Of a DNA stretch of 64,000 nt, positions 41,854-50,231 are shown piece by piece. The DNA is from a bacterium. Its GTDB lineage: Bacteria; Oederibacteriota; CAKKQC01. Each line of letters opens with the position of its first letter. The stretch's first letter is position 1. The translations under genes were made by a program, and so were the position numbers. Under the pieces are notes generated by a model. It ran no database searches and was not told where the DNA came from. It saw only the letters and a list, made by a program, of their open reading frames with translations. The DNA is taken from NCBI GenBank assembly GCA_919901855.1, contig CAKKQC010000002.1, positions 1 through 64,000 on the forward strand. Direction: 5' to 3'.

Positions 41854-44409
41854 ATGATGCGGCCCGGCCTGACGAAGTGGGCAGTCTGTGCCGCAGCCGG
41901 CGGTCTGCTCGCTGCCAGCGCGGTCTGGTCCGCCGGGTTCAGTATCGGCATGACCGGGGCCGTGCGGCCGAAGCCGAAGGGGGCCGGCAACGGCGCGGAG
42001 ACGGTCAGCACGCCGGGCAGGCCCAGCGGGACGGCGAGCGGTCTGTCGGGACACGACTACGGCTACAGCACCGGCGGATCCGCGAGCAGCAAGGGGCACC
42101 CGGTCGAATACCGGTTCAACTGGGGCGACGGCGTGTACTCATCCTGGTCGGTCTCGACGGGCGCGTCGCACACGTGGGCGGCGGACGGGGCATACGCGGT
42201 GACGGTCGAGGCCCGGTGCCAGGCCCACCCCGATGTCACGGCGGCGCCGTCGGACAGCCTGGGCGTCACCATGGCCACCGAGACGATCGGCGTGCCGAAC
42301 ATGCCGGCCGGGGCGACGACCGGGGGAGCGAACAGCAACTATTCCTATAACGTGGGCGGTGCTATCAGCAACCTGGGGCATCCGTTGGACTACCGGTTGA
42401 GCTGGGGAGATGGGACGTATTCCTCCTGGACGGGAGCCGGCAGCGCCTCGCACTCCTGGACCTCCACGGGTTCCTACGCGGTGACGGCGGAGGCCCGGTG
42501 CCGGACGGATACATGGGTCGCGTCGGCGGCATCCGGCGCCCTCGCCGTGTCGATCATCGACGAGACCGTGAGCGTGCCGAACAACCCGACCGGGCCGGCG
42601 TCGGGCGTGCCCGGGACCAGCTACTCCTACAACACTGGGGGGGCAACCAGCAACCTGGGTCACACGGTCCAGTACCGGTTCAACTGGGCGGACGGCAGCT
42701 ACTCGACCTGGTCCACGGGCACGAGCGCGGCTCACACGTGGAGTTCGGGGGGGAGCTACGCGGTGACGGCGGAGGCCCGGTGCCAGACGCACACGAGTGT
42801 GGCGTCGGTGTCCGGGGGATCGCTGGCTGTGACCGTGGAGACCGTGAGCACGCCGGACACGCCCACGGGGACGACGGGAGGGGTGGCCGGGACGAGCTAC
42901 ACCTACAACACGGGTGGTTCGACCAGTACCATCGGGCACAGTGTGGAGTACCGGTTCGATTGGGGGGACGGGACCTATTCGAGCTGGTCCACGGGAACCA
43001 GCGCGTCGCACTCCTGGAGCCCGGCTTCAACGTACACGGTGAAGGCGCAGGCGAGGTGCCAGGCGGACACGGGGGTGGTGTCGTCCTGGTCAACCGGGCT
43101 GACCGTTGTCCTCGAAATCGTGGGGACGCCCGGCACGCCGACGGGAACCACGAGCGGGAACGGCGGGACCAGCTACGCTTACAACACGAGCGGTTCGACC
43201 AGCAATCTGGGCCACACGCTCGAGTACCGGTTCGACTGGGGGGATGGTGCCTACACGGGCTGGTCCACGGGAGCCACCGCCTCGCACTCGTGGATCTCCG
43301 CATCGACGTTCACGGTGATGGTGCAGGCGCGGTGCCAGGCGGATACGGCGGTGGTGTCGTCCTGGTCGGGCGGGCTGGGCGTGGTCATCACGATCCCGAG
43401 CGGGACAAACGTGCCGGTCGCCGGGGATGGGACGTCCGGCAGCGGCGGGGATGGGGGCGCGGCGACGGCCGCGCAGCTCAACCATCCGCGCGGCGTCGCC
43501 GTGGATTCCTCCGGCAACGTCTACATCGCGGATACGGACAACAACCGCATCCGGAAGGTGACACCCGGCGGGATCATCAGCACCGTTGCCGGGACGGGGG
43601 CGGCCGGTGGTACCGGGGACGGGGGCCTTGCCACGCTGGCGACGCTGAGCGGGCCGTGGGGAGTGTCGTGGAACGCGACGGGACCGGTCCTCTACGTCGC
43701 GGACACGGGCAACAACAGGGTGCGGAAGATCGACCTCTCGTCGGGCTACATCTACGCCTTCGCGGGAACCGGGACGGCCGGCGGCGGCGGGGACGGGGGT
43801 TCGGCCACCACTGCGCAATTGAACAGCCCCATGGCTGTCCTCTGGGAGGCGGGAGGCAGCAATCTCTATATCGCGGACATCAACAACTTCCGTGTTCGCA
43901 AAGTGAACAACTCGAACGTCATCAGCACGGTGGCTGGCAGCGGGACCATCGGCGATACCGGGGACGGCGGTTCGGCGATCGTGGCGCAGTTGATGGGCCC
44001 GGCTGGGCTGGCTTGGTCGGGGACCAGCCTCTACGTCGTCGACGCGGCGAACCGGGTGCGGAGAGTGTCCGGTGGGAACATCTATGCCGTTGCGGGAGTC
44101 AGTGTCACGAACGGGTACAACGGCGATGGGATCACGGCGACGACGGCTTGGCTCAACTCGCCGGTCGGGGTGGCGGTCGACGGCTCGGGCGTCGTCTACA
44201 TAGGGGACCAGATCAACCACCGGGTCCGTAAGGTGGATGCGGGGACCATCTACACGCGGGCCGGCACGGGGACGTCCGGGTACAACGGCGATTTCCTGGC
44301 GGCGACATCCACGAACCTCTACAATCCGTCCGGCCTTGCCCTGGACGGCGCGGGGAATCTGTACATCGCGGACACGAACAACAACCGTATCAGGAAGGTC
44401 ACGCCGTGA
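41854..44409 (+). CDS. Surface protein: five PKD-like repeats plus six-bladed NHL propeller (tandem paralogue B)
   Basis: The protein is 851 residues with the same architecture and almost the same length as paralogue A. It has an N-terminal hydrophobic helix, TGAVRPKPKGAGNG, five PKD-like repeats at about 52-515 and six NHL blades at 517-851 (VAVDSSGNVYIADTDNNRIR type), ending IADTNNNRIRKVTP as A ends IADRYNHRIRKVTP. The pair arose by tandem duplication of the whole gene. Divergence is spread over all domains, so both copies appear maintained. It is probably co-transcribed with the lipoprotein downstream. Confidence 0.8.
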   Translation: MMRPGLTKWAVCAAAGGLLAASAVWSAGFSIGMTGAVRPKPKGAGNGAETVSTPGRPSGTASGLSGHDYGYSTGGSASSKGHPVEYRFNWGDGVYSSWSVSTGASHTWAADGAYAVTVEARCQAHPDVTAAPSDSLGVTMATETIGVPNMPAGATTGGANSNYSYNVGGAISNLGHPLDYRLSWGDGTYSSWTGAGSASHSWTSTGSYAVTAEARCRTDTWVASAASGALAVSIIDETVSVPNNPTGPASGVPGTSYSYNTGGATSNLGHTVQYRFNWADGSYSTWSTGTSAAHTWSSGGSYAVTAEARCQTHTSVASVSGGSLAVTVETVSTPDTPTGTTGGVAGTSYTYNTGGSTSTIGHSVEYRFDWGDGTYSSWSTGTSASHSWSPASTYTVKAQARCQADTGVVSSWSTGLTVVLEIVGTPGTPTGTTSGNGGTSYAYNTSGSTSNLGHTLEYRFDWGDGAYTGWSTGATASHSWISASTFTVMVQARCQADTAVVSSWSGGLGVVITIPSGTNVPVAGDGTSGSGGDGGAATAAQLNHPRGVAVDSSGNVYIADTDNNRIRKVTPGGIISTVAGTGAAGGTGDGGLATLATLSGPWGVSWNATGPVLYVADTGNNRVRKIDLSSGYIYAFAGTGTAGGGGDGGSATTAQLNSPMAVLWEAGGSNLYIADINNFRVRKVNNSNVISTVAGSGTIGDTGDGGSAIVAQLMGPAGLAWSGTSLYVVDAANRVRRVSGGNIYAVAGVSVTNGYNGDGITATTAWLNSPVGVAVDGSGVVYIGDQINHRVRKVDAGTIYTRAGTGTSGYNGDFLAATSTNLYNPSGLALDGAGNLYIADTNNNRIRKVTP

Positions 44410-44458
44410 TGCTCGCGGTCGCGGAAGTGGTGGACCGGACCGGGGAACCGAAAGGAGA

Positions 44459-44854
44459 ATGAAGGTGAGGAGAATGCACATTCCGCTATTGGCCGGGGTG
44501 GTTGTTCTGTCCGGGTGCGGGTCGACGATGGACTACATGCTCATGCGGCCCAGCGCGGAGCTTCCGGGCCCGATGCAGACGACGGTCCAACTGACGACTT
44601 CGGGGAAGGCGGACTTGCAGTACGAGGTCCTGGGAATGGGAACGGGGAGCTCGTCGGGGTTCGTCTTCCTGATGGGGATAATCGGTAACGATGCCGATGT
44701 CAGCAAGGCCTACGACGACGCGGTGCGGAGCCTCAACGGGGACTTCCTGATCAACGCCAACAAGCAGGTCAAGAAGTCGGGATTCTTCGCCCCTCTCCTG
44801 TTCGGCTCCTACACCGTGAAGGTCACGGGATTGGTGGCGAAGATCAGGAGGTAG
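44459..44854 (+). CDS. Lipoprotein of unknown function
   Basis: The protein is about 131 residues. The signal ends in a lipobox (LLAGVVVLSGC), giving a lipid-anchored Cys near residue 20. The mature part (YMLMRPSAELPGPMQTTVQL, FVFLMGIIGNDADVSKAYDD, FGSYTVKVTGLVAKIRR) is not recognised. Starts at ATG 44459, GTG 44465 and ATG 44474 are all possible; the AAAGGAG at about 44451-44457 is best spaced for GTG 44465. As the last gene of the CsgG/PKD-NHL cluster it may anchor or chaperone those proteins at the outer membrane. Confidence 0.65.
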   Translation: MKVRRMHIPLLAGVVVLSGCGSTMDYMLMRPSAELPGPMQTTVQLTTSGKADLQYEVLGMGTGSSSGFVFLMGIIGNDADVSKAYDDAVRSLNGDFLINANKQVKKSGFFAPLLFGSYTVKVTGLVAKIRR

Positions 44855-44925
44855 GCTGGATGCGCAAAGGAAGCAGCCGAGACGTCGATGAACGGCGGTT
44901 GAGCAGTCGGCAAGCTCGGGGTTCC

Positions 44926-45288
44926 TCAGGCGGCCATCAGGGCGACCTTGGGGGAGAGCTTGAGCCGGCGGCGCTTGAGGTCCACCGACGCCCCCAGGAG
45001 CTCCAGGGTTGCGGCTCCGAGGAGGATGTCGCCTCCCGGCGCAATCAGCACCGTGCTGGGCGTCTCGCGTCCATCGAGCCGGATGAAGGCGGTGGATACC
45101 GGCATCCGGGTCGTGCGGCCGCCGGCGAGGCGGACCGGCACCGTCCTGCCGGGCGTGATCCCGACGTGGCGCGCAAGGTCGCGCGGGATGACCGTGAGCG
45201 ACGCCCCGGTATCCACCCGCGCGTTCCGCTTCTCCACCCGGCGCCCGCGGCTTGAGCGGATGGCGACCATGACTCGAATCAAGCCCAT
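44926..45288 (-). CDS. Retropepsin-like aspartyl protease (clan AA)
   Basis: The protein is 120 residues. The catalytic triad motif is NARVDTGASLTVIPRDLA. A flap-like region VRLAGGRTTRMPVS and a second hydrophobic-hydrophobic-Gly motif (ILLGAATLELLG) complete the single-domain fold, which would act as a dimer. Bacterial members are poorly characterised. The start ATG 45288 is supported by TATACT ending 9 nt upstream. It is divergent from the glycosidase gene and convergent with the lipoprotein. Confidence 0.8.
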   Translation of the reverse strand: MGLIRVMVAIRSSRGRRVEKRNARVDTGASLTVIPRDLARHVGITPGRTVPVRLAGGRTTRMPVSTAFIRLDGRETPSTVLIAPGGDILLGAATLELLGASVDLKRRRLKLSPKVALMAA

Positions 45289-45297
45289 GACGAGTTC

Positions 45298-45348
45298 AGT
45301 ATAGCGGTCCCGGCGGGGTTGACGGCCGCGGGGTCCGGGGCGTAGCCT
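45298..45348. promoter_or_regulatory. Divergent promoters: aspartyl protease (-) and GH-A glycosidase (+)
   Basis: Minus strand: TATACT (45303-45298), 9 nt before ATG 45288. Plus strand: TTGACG (45319-45324), an 18-bp spacer and TAGCCT (45343-45348), 9 nt before ATG 45358. Both would give leaders of 0-3 nt. Confidence 0.65.
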
Positions 45349-45357
45349 CAAAGCTCG

Positions 45358-47235
45358 ATGACACCACAACACTGGAGCATCAAGAAGACCCGGGGCGTCC
45401 ACTGGCTGGTCTCGCCGGAAGGCCGCCGCATGATCTACACCTCGGTCCAGTGCGTGGGGCCGAAGCACGGGAGCAAGGTCGCGGGCGCGCCCGCGTACGA
45501 CGGGATCGCCTCTGCGGGCGGCACGCTCCTCGGCTGGGTCGAGAAGACCGAATCCCGGCTCAAGGCGTGGGGCCTCAAGGGCCTCGGCGCGTGGAACCAC
45601 CGACTCTGGCGCTACCGCGACGTCCCCTACACCGAGTGCCTCAATATCTGGAAGTCGCTCAACGACTCGCACGGGCTCAAGGGCATCTTCGACGCCGACT
45701 GGGCGACCCAGGCCGAGAATCTCATCCGGCCGCAGATCGAGGAGCTCCGCGACGCGCCGTCGCTCGTGGGCTGGTTCCTCGACAACGAGATCCCGTGGGG
45801 GCTCTGGTGGTTCGACGCGTACTTCAACGACCGCAAGCCCGGGGACCTAAACCGCCGCGCCGTCCTCGCGTTCCTGCATCGCCGGTACCGGACGATCGGG
45901 CGGCTCAACGCCGCGTGGGGGACGTCGATCCGGAGCTGGGCCGATCTCGCGTCCCGGCGCAAGCTCCCGGCGCCGCAGGACGAGGCGCGCCGCGACCGCG
46001 TCGCCTTCCTCTCGATCGTCGCCCGGAAGTTCTTCTCGACCACGTGCCGGATCGTGCGATCGTGCGACGCCCACCGGCCGATCCTCGGGGTCCGGTACGC
46101 CGGGTTCCCGCTTCCCGTCGTCGTGGCGGCCCAGAAGGGACACACGGACGTGGTCTCGGTCAACCTCTACATCGCCGAAGGCGTCTTCCCGGTGGAGGAG
46201 GCGACCCGCGCCCACCGGCTCTCGGGCGGCCAGCCCGTCTGGGTGACCGAGTTCTCGTGGCACGCCCCGTGGGACAACCGGAGCGGCGACCGGAACACGA
46301 TCGGGTTCGGCTCCCGCGTCCGCCTCCAGTCGTCGCGCGGCCGCGCCTACGAGCGGTTCGTGACCGGCGGAGCGTCGCTCCCGTTCGTGATCGGGTTCGA
46401 CTGGTTCCAGTGGTGCGACGAGTCGCCCAAGGGGCGCGGCGGGGACGGCGAGGACGTGAACTTCGGTCTCGTGGACATCCACGACCGCCCCTACGAGGGC
46501 CTGGTGGCCCGGATCGCCAGGGCGAACCGGGCCCTCGAGCGCGTGCACGCGCGGTCGGGGAGCTGGAAGCTCCGGGTTCCGAAGACGGACCCGCTCCCGT
46601 TCTTCGCGGCTCCGCCGCTACACGCACTTCCGGCGTCCGCCGGAAGGGCGGCGGTCCCTCTGGGGACCGGGGGGGCCGAGCTGCGGGGCCTCCGGTTCCG
46701 GCCGAGCCCGGATCCCGCGCCGAAGACGATCCCGGTCCGGGCTTCCGTGGGCTGGTCGCCGCGCGAGCTCCGGGTCGTCGTCGATGTCCGGGACGCGGTC
46801 CGGACGGTCGAGACCGCGAAGCCCAGGCGCTCGATCGAGTGGTTCTGGATGACGGATGCCGTCGAGCTCCTCCTGCGCACGGGGACCGAGGACGCCGAGG
46901 CCCTCGACGCGAAGTCGGTCAAGATCTGGGCCGTGCCCGACGGCGAAGGCCGAGGCCGGCCGTACGTGGGCGCGATCCGGAACCACGTCCGGGTGGCCGG
47001 GGCGGCGTCGGGCGCGCGCGTCCGGCAGTCGCGGATTCCGGGCGGGTACCGGATGGAGTTCCGGGTGGCCGCGGCGACGCTCCAGCCGGGGCCGTTCCGG
47101 CCGTTCCAGGTCCTGCGGTTCAACCTCCTCGTCGAGGACTGCGAGAAGGTGCTCGAGGTCTGCTGGAGCTCGCACCAGGGCGAGTGGACGACCGAGAAGC
47201 CGAAGACGTGGGGACGGCTCGCGCTCGTCCCTTGA
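45358..47235 (+). CDS. GH-A-clan glycosidase (agarase/beta-galactosidase-like) with C-terminal CBM9-like domain
   Basis: The protein is 625 residues without an evident signal peptide. The N-terminal TIM barrel (about 1-400) starts RGVHWLVSPEGRRMIYTSVQ, as in GH50/GH42-like enzymes. The candidate acid/base Glu is in GWFLDNEIPWGLW and the nucleophile Glu in VWVTEFSWH. Residues of about 450-620 resemble the CBM9/DOMON sandwich of sugar-binding modules (VRASVGWSPRELRVVVDVRD, WFWMTDAVELLLR). The linker (about 415-440, HALPASAGRAAVPLGTGG) is encoded by three perfect hairpins. Substrate is not predictable beyond a beta-linked saccharide. Confidence 0.72.
   Translation: MTPQHWSIKKTRGVHWLVSPEGRRMIYTSVQCVGPKHGSKVAGAPAYDGIASAGGTLLGWVEKTESRLKAWGLKGLGAWNHRLWRYRDVPYTECLNIWKSLNDSHGLKGIFDADWATQAENLIRPQIEELRDAPSLVGWFLDNEIPWGLWWFDAYFNDRKPGDLNRRAVLAFLHRRYRTIGRLNAAWGTSIRSWADLASRRKLPAPQDEARRDRVAFLSIVARKFFSTTCRIVRSCDAHRPILGVRYAGFPLPVVVAAQKGHTDVVSVNLYIAEGVFPVEEATRAHRLSGGQPVWVTEFSWHAPWDNRSGDRNTIGFGSRVRLQSSRGRAYERFVTGGASLPFVIGFDWFQWCDESPKGRGGDGEDVNFGLVDIHDRPYEGLVARIARANRALERVHARSGSWKLRVPKTDPLPFFAAPPLHALPASAGRAAVPLGTGGAELRGLRFRPSPDPAPKTIPVRASVGWSPRELRVVVDVRDAVRTVETAKPRRSIEWFWMTDAVELLLRTGTEDAEALDAKSVKIWAVPDGEGRGRPYVGAIRNHVRVAGAASGARVRQSRIPGGYRMEFRVAAATLQPGPFRPFQVLRFNLLVEDCEKVLEVCWSSHQGEWTTEKPKTWGRLALVP
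46606..46668 (+). repeat. Three perfect hairpins inside a coding region (domain linker)
   Basis: The stems pair 46606-46610 with 46614-46618 (loop TCC), 46627-46634 with 46639-46646 (loop GTCC), and 46653-46658 with 46663-46668 (loop TCTG). They keep the reading frame of the glycosidase and encode an Ala/Gly/Pro-rich linker between catalytic and CBM9-like domains. Confidence 0.65.
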
Positions 47236-47251
47236 GCCTCCGGTCCACCGC

Positions 47252-48280
47252 ATGAACTTCATCGCCGCCAGCATGGGCAGCTATCCCCGCATCGGGGACG
47301 CGCCCGGGCAGCAGAGGCTGCTGGAGGTAGCCGCCTCTCCCGGGCGGCTCGAGCTGGAGGCGGGCCGGCTCGACGAGATCCAGCAGGAGGTCATCCGCGA
47401 CGTCCTGGCCGAACAGGCGAAGGCCGGGCTCGACGCGTTGTCGGACGGCCAGGTCCGGTGGGCCGATCCGGTTTCGCACCTGATGGGAAAACTCGCCAAC
47501 GTGACGCCCGGGGCCCTGCTCCGGTACTTCGACACCCCCCTCCACTTCCGCCGGCCGGTCGTGTCGGGGCCGATCGCGATGCGCGATTCTTCGCTGGCCG
47601 CCGACGAGGTCAAGTGGACCGTGGCCGTGAGCGCTCGTCCGGTCGCGGTCACGCTCCCCGGGCCCCTGACGCTCTCGCGCCTCGCGATCCTGCGGGGCCC
47701 TTCGTACGCGTCGCCGGACGCGCTCATGGACGCGCTCGTGCCGCTCCTGGCCGACGAGGTCGCGCGGCTCGCAGCCGCCGGGGCGTGGGCCATCGTGATC
47801 GAGGAGCCGTGGCTGCTCCGCGAGCCCGACGCATTCCCGCGGCTCAACGACGCGCTCGAGGTGATCGCGGCCCGCCGGGGCGCCTCCCGCCTCTGGGTGT
47901 TCCCATCGTTCGGCGACGCCGGGGCGCTGTACGACCGGCTGCAGGCCCTGCCCGTGGACGGTATCGTGCTCGACCTGACCCGGGGGACCGGCGCGGCGGA
48001 GGCGGTGACGTCCGCCGGCAGCCGGCTCGCGATCCTGCTCGGGATCGCGGATGTCCGGACGACGGAACTCGAGACGCCGGGCCAACTGGCGAAGACGGCC
48101 GCCGCCCTGCTGCGGAACGTCCGGGCGCCGCTGGCCGGCCTCGTGCCCTCGGGCGGGCTCGAGGCCCTGCCCCGCGACCGGGCCTTCGCCAAGTGCCGGG
48201 TGCTCGCGAAAGCCCGGGATCTCCTTTCCGGGAAGGGCCGGGGCCGCAAGCGGCCGGGGCCGCGCGGGGCGGGGCGGTAG
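47252..48280 (+). CDS. MetE-like protein lacking zinc ligands
   Basis: The protein is 342 residues. The opening MNFIAASMGSYPRIG and the barrel pattern (LDALSDGQVRWADPVSHLMG, VAVTLPGPLTLSRLAI, AWAIVIEEPWLLREP) match the methionine-synthase (cobalamin-independent) fold. The zinc ligands of catalytic MetE are not conserved: the HxC site reads WVFPSFG and the PDCG site reads PSGG. It may be an N-terminal-domain equivalent or a partner of the next gene. It starts 16 nt after the glycosidase and ends with a basic tail 5 nt before its partner. Confidence 0.7.
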   Translation: MNFIAASMGSYPRIGDAPGQQRLLEVAASPGRLELEAGRLDEIQQEVIRDVLAEQAKAGLDALSDGQVRWADPVSHLMGKLANVTPGALLRYFDTPLHFRRPVVSGPIAMRDSSLAADEVKWTVAVSARPVAVTLPGPLTLSRLAILRGPSYASPDALMDALVPLLADEVARLAAAGAWAIVIEEPWLLREPDAFPRLNDALEVIAARRGASRLWVFPSFGDAGALYDRLQALPVDGIVLDLTRGTGAAEAVTSAGSRLAILLGIADVRTTELETPGQLAKTAAALLRNVRAPLAGLVPSGGLEALPRDRAFAKCRVLAKARDLLSGKGRGRKRPGPRGAGR

Positions 48281-48285
48281 GCGCC

Positions 48286-49290
48286 GTGTCGCGCCCGAAG
48301 CTCCAGCAACTCGGGGTCGACGTGCCCATCCTGCCGGCCACGACGGTCGGGAGCGCGCCGGAGACGCCCGAGCTCGCCGCCACGAGAACGGCCGCCGCGC
48401 GCGGAGAGCTTGACGCCGGGCAGTTGGCCGCGAAGCGGCAGGAGGCGGTCGCCGGCTGGATCGCGACGCAGGAATCACTTGGCCTCGACATCCTCACCGA
48501 CGGCGAGCCGGGCCGCGGCGACGGCGTCGGCTGGTTCACCGCGCACCTGAAGGGGTTCAAGCCCGGCGGCCTCGTCCGCACGCGGGGGAACCGGTTCGTC
48601 CTGCGGCCCGTGCTCGCGGGCGAGGTGCGGTGGACGGCGCCGGTCACGGTGGCGCTGTGGTCCCACGCGCAGGGCCTGACGCAGAAGCCGGTCAAGGCCA
48701 CGCTCCCGGGGCCGTACTCGCTCCTGGCGGCGTCCTGCAACGAGCGGTACCCGACGCGGCAGGTCGCGTGCCGGGCGCTGGCGCGCGAGATCCGCCGGGA
48801 GGCCGACGCGCTCGTCAAGGCCGGGTGTCGCATCCTCCAGCTCGACGAGCCCGCGCTCGGGAGCCGTGCCGATGAGCTCGAGCTCGCGAGCGACGCGATC
48901 CGGATCGTGACGCGGGATCTCGCGGCCTACGTCGTCGTGCACGTCTGCTACGCCGACCTCGGGACCCTGTGGCCCGCCCTGCTCGACCTGCCCGCGGACA
49001 ACCTGGACCTCGAGATGGTGAACGGCGACTTCGCCGTGCCCCGATCTCCGGCGAAAGCCGCGTGCCCGAAGGATGTCTCGATCGGCGTCATCGACGTCCT
49101 CAGTGCGAAGGCGGACACACCCGAGACCATGCTGCGGCGGGTGAAGAAGGCGCTTGCGGTGCTCAAGCCCGAGCAAGTCTGGATCGATCCCGACTGCGGG
49201 CTTAGGAGCCGGACCCCGGACGAAGCAGTCACCCAGCTCACGGCGATGGTGGCCGCCGCCCGGGAAGCGAGGAGAGGGCGCGGTGGCTGA
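48286..49290 (+). CDS. Core MetE-like cobalamin-independent methionine synthase (zinc-binding)
   Basis: The protein is 334 residues from GTG 48286, comparable in size to the archaeal/core MetE family. It keeps all four zinc ligands: H219 and C221 in VVHVCYADL, E243 in LDLEMVNGD, and C304 in WIDPDCGLRSR. ILTDGEPGRGDGVGWF and LPGPYSLLAAS line the substrate site. It should methylate homocysteine; the methyl donor (folate or a corrinoid protein) cannot be told. It follows a zinc-less homologue, so the pair may equal the two halves of full-length MetE. The end overlaps the zinc-ribbon gene by 8 nt. Confidence 0.82.
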   Translation: MSRPKLQQLGVDVPILPATTVGSAPETPELAATRTAAARGELDAGQLAAKRQEAVAGWIATQESLGLDILTDGEPGRGDGVGWFTAHLKGFKPGGLVRTRGNRFVLRPVLAGEVRWTAPVTVALWSHAQGLTQKPVKATLPGPYSLLAASCNERYPTRQVACRALAREIRREADALVKAGCRILQLDEPALGSRADELELASDAIRIVTRDLAAYVVVHVCYADLGTLWPALLDLPADNLDLEMVNGDFAVPRSPAKAACPKDVSIGVIDVLSAKADTPETMLRRVKKALAVLKPEQVWIDPDCGLRSRTPDEAVTQLTAMVAAAREARRGRGG

Positions 49291-49564
49291 CGGGGCCTGT
49301 CCCGGGTGCTCGGCGCCCTGGACGAAGGGGAAACCCGAGTTCCGGACGACCTGCCCGGCCTGCGGGGCCTGGATGCACGTGTGCATAAACTGCAGGCACT
49401 ACGATCCGCATATTCATCACGAATGCCGGGCCGCGGCGACCGCGGAATACGTGGCCGACAAGGAGAAGTTCAACTACTGCGAGGAGTTCGTGCTGGCCGC
49501 GCGGCCGGCGACCAAGGGGGGCTCGACCAGCCGGGCGGACGCCGAGAAGAAGCTCTTCGGGTAG
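49283..49564 (+). CDS. Small Cys-rich zinc-ribbon protein
   Basis: The protein is 93 residues from GTG 49283. It has Cys pairs CPGC, CPACGAWMHVCINC and a HECR/YCEEF end. The block CINCRHYDPHIHHECR ... VADKEKFNYCEEF recalls small conserved bacterial proteins of unknown function. Eight cysteines and several His could bind two zinc ions. It is coupled to the MetE-like gene by an 8-nt overlap, and a hairpin terminator follows 7 nt after the stop. Confidence 0.65.
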   Translation: MADGACPGCSAPWTKGKPEFRTTCPACGAWMHVCINCRHYDPHIHHECRAAATAEYVADKEKFNYCEEFVLAARPATKGGSTSRADAEKKLFG

Positions 49565-49571
49565 GGGCCGC

Positions 49572-49590
49572 ATCGAAGGCCCCCTTCGAT
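49572..49590 (+). terminator. Hairpin terminator after the zinc-ribbon gene
   Basis: A perfect 8-bp stem, 49572-49579 with 49583-49590, loop ccc. No U-tract. Confidence 0.5.
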
Positions 49591-49645
49591 AACGCTCGTC
49601 TTCGAGCCCCACGGCGAACCTCCATATACCCGCCCCGTTCGGCGA

Positions 49646-49697
49646 CGGTCCCGTCTGCGGGACCGCCTTGACGTCGCGCTGGCTATGGTGCTAAACT
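49646..49697 (+). promoter_or_regulatory. ptsN promoter preceded by a hairpin
   Basis: A perfect 8-bp hairpin (49646-49653 with 49658-49665, loop TCTG) is followed by TTGACG (49668-49673), an 18-bp spacer and TAAACT (49692-49697). The ATG is 16 nt after the -10, so the leader would be about 9 nt without a Shine-Dalgarno. Confidence 0.6.
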
Positions 49698-49713
49698 CCT
49701 GCAACCTCAAACG

Positions 49714-50181
49714 ATGCGTATCCGCGACATCCTAAAGGATTCGGCCGTCATCGTCGGGCTCAAAGCCGACACGAAGAAGGCTGTGCTCGAGGAGATGGTC
49801 TCCAGCCTGTTCGAGCAAGGCGTCATTGCGGACAAGCAGAAAATGCTCGAAGTCCTGCTCGCCCGCGAAAGCCTGGGGTCCACGGGGATCGGCCAGGGCA
49901 TCGCGATTCCCCACGGCAAGTCCTCGGTGGCCAAGGAGTTGTCGGCCGCCTGCGGAATCTCGCGGGGCGGCGTCGACTTCGACGCCCTCGACGACGAGAA
50001 GGTCTTCGTGATATTCCTCCTGGTCGCCCCCGAGGACCAGGCCTCCCAGCACCTGAAAGCCCTCGCCAGGGTCTCCGCCCTCCTCAAGGACAAGTACTTC
50101 CGCAAGGCCCTGATCGCGTCCGAAAAGTCCGAGGACGTCACCCGCGTCCTGGATCAGGAAGAGCAGGCCCGGAAGGCGTAA
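49714..50181 (+). CDS. ptsN: PTS fructose-type EIIA (PtsN-like)
   Basis: The protein is 155 residues. The EIIA-fructose/nitrogen signature is LARESLGSTGIGQGIAIPHGK, with H67 the phosphorylated histidine. FVIFLLVAPEDQASQHLKALARVSALL completes the domain. As no EIIB or EIIC lies nearby, a regulatory role is likely: phospho-relay from EI and HPr to control targets rather than sugar uptake. It is 50 bp upstream of hprK. Confidence 0.9.
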   Translation: MRIRDILKDSAVIVGLKADTKKAVLEEMVSSLFEQGVIADKQKMLEVLLARESLGSTGIGQGIAIPHGKSSVAKELSAACGISRGGVDFDALDDEKVFVIFLLVAPEDQASQHLKALARVSALLKDKYFRKALIASEKSEDVTRVLDQEEQARKA

Positions 50182-50214
50182 CCCAAGCCGTACGGCCGGA
50201 ACGGCGGGCGGCGG

Positions 50215-50220
50215 TACAAT
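50215..50220 (+). promoter_or_regulatory. -10 box (TACAAT) of hprK, near-leaderless
   Basis: TACAAT ends 11 nt before ATG 50232. The gap (aggatttcgac) has at best a weak AGGA. Confidence 0.5.
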
Positions 50221-50231
50221 AGGATTTCGAC

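Noticed and set aside
39465-43400. Regularly spaced repeats that could suggest a CRISPR or tandem satellite
   Set aside because: The spacing is about 260-270 bp, the repeats are diverged and they encode PKD-like protein domains in frame.
44860-45255. A 131-codon plus-strand frame after the lipoprotein
   Set aside because: It is antisense to the aspartyl protease, whose DTGA motif and promoter are clear.
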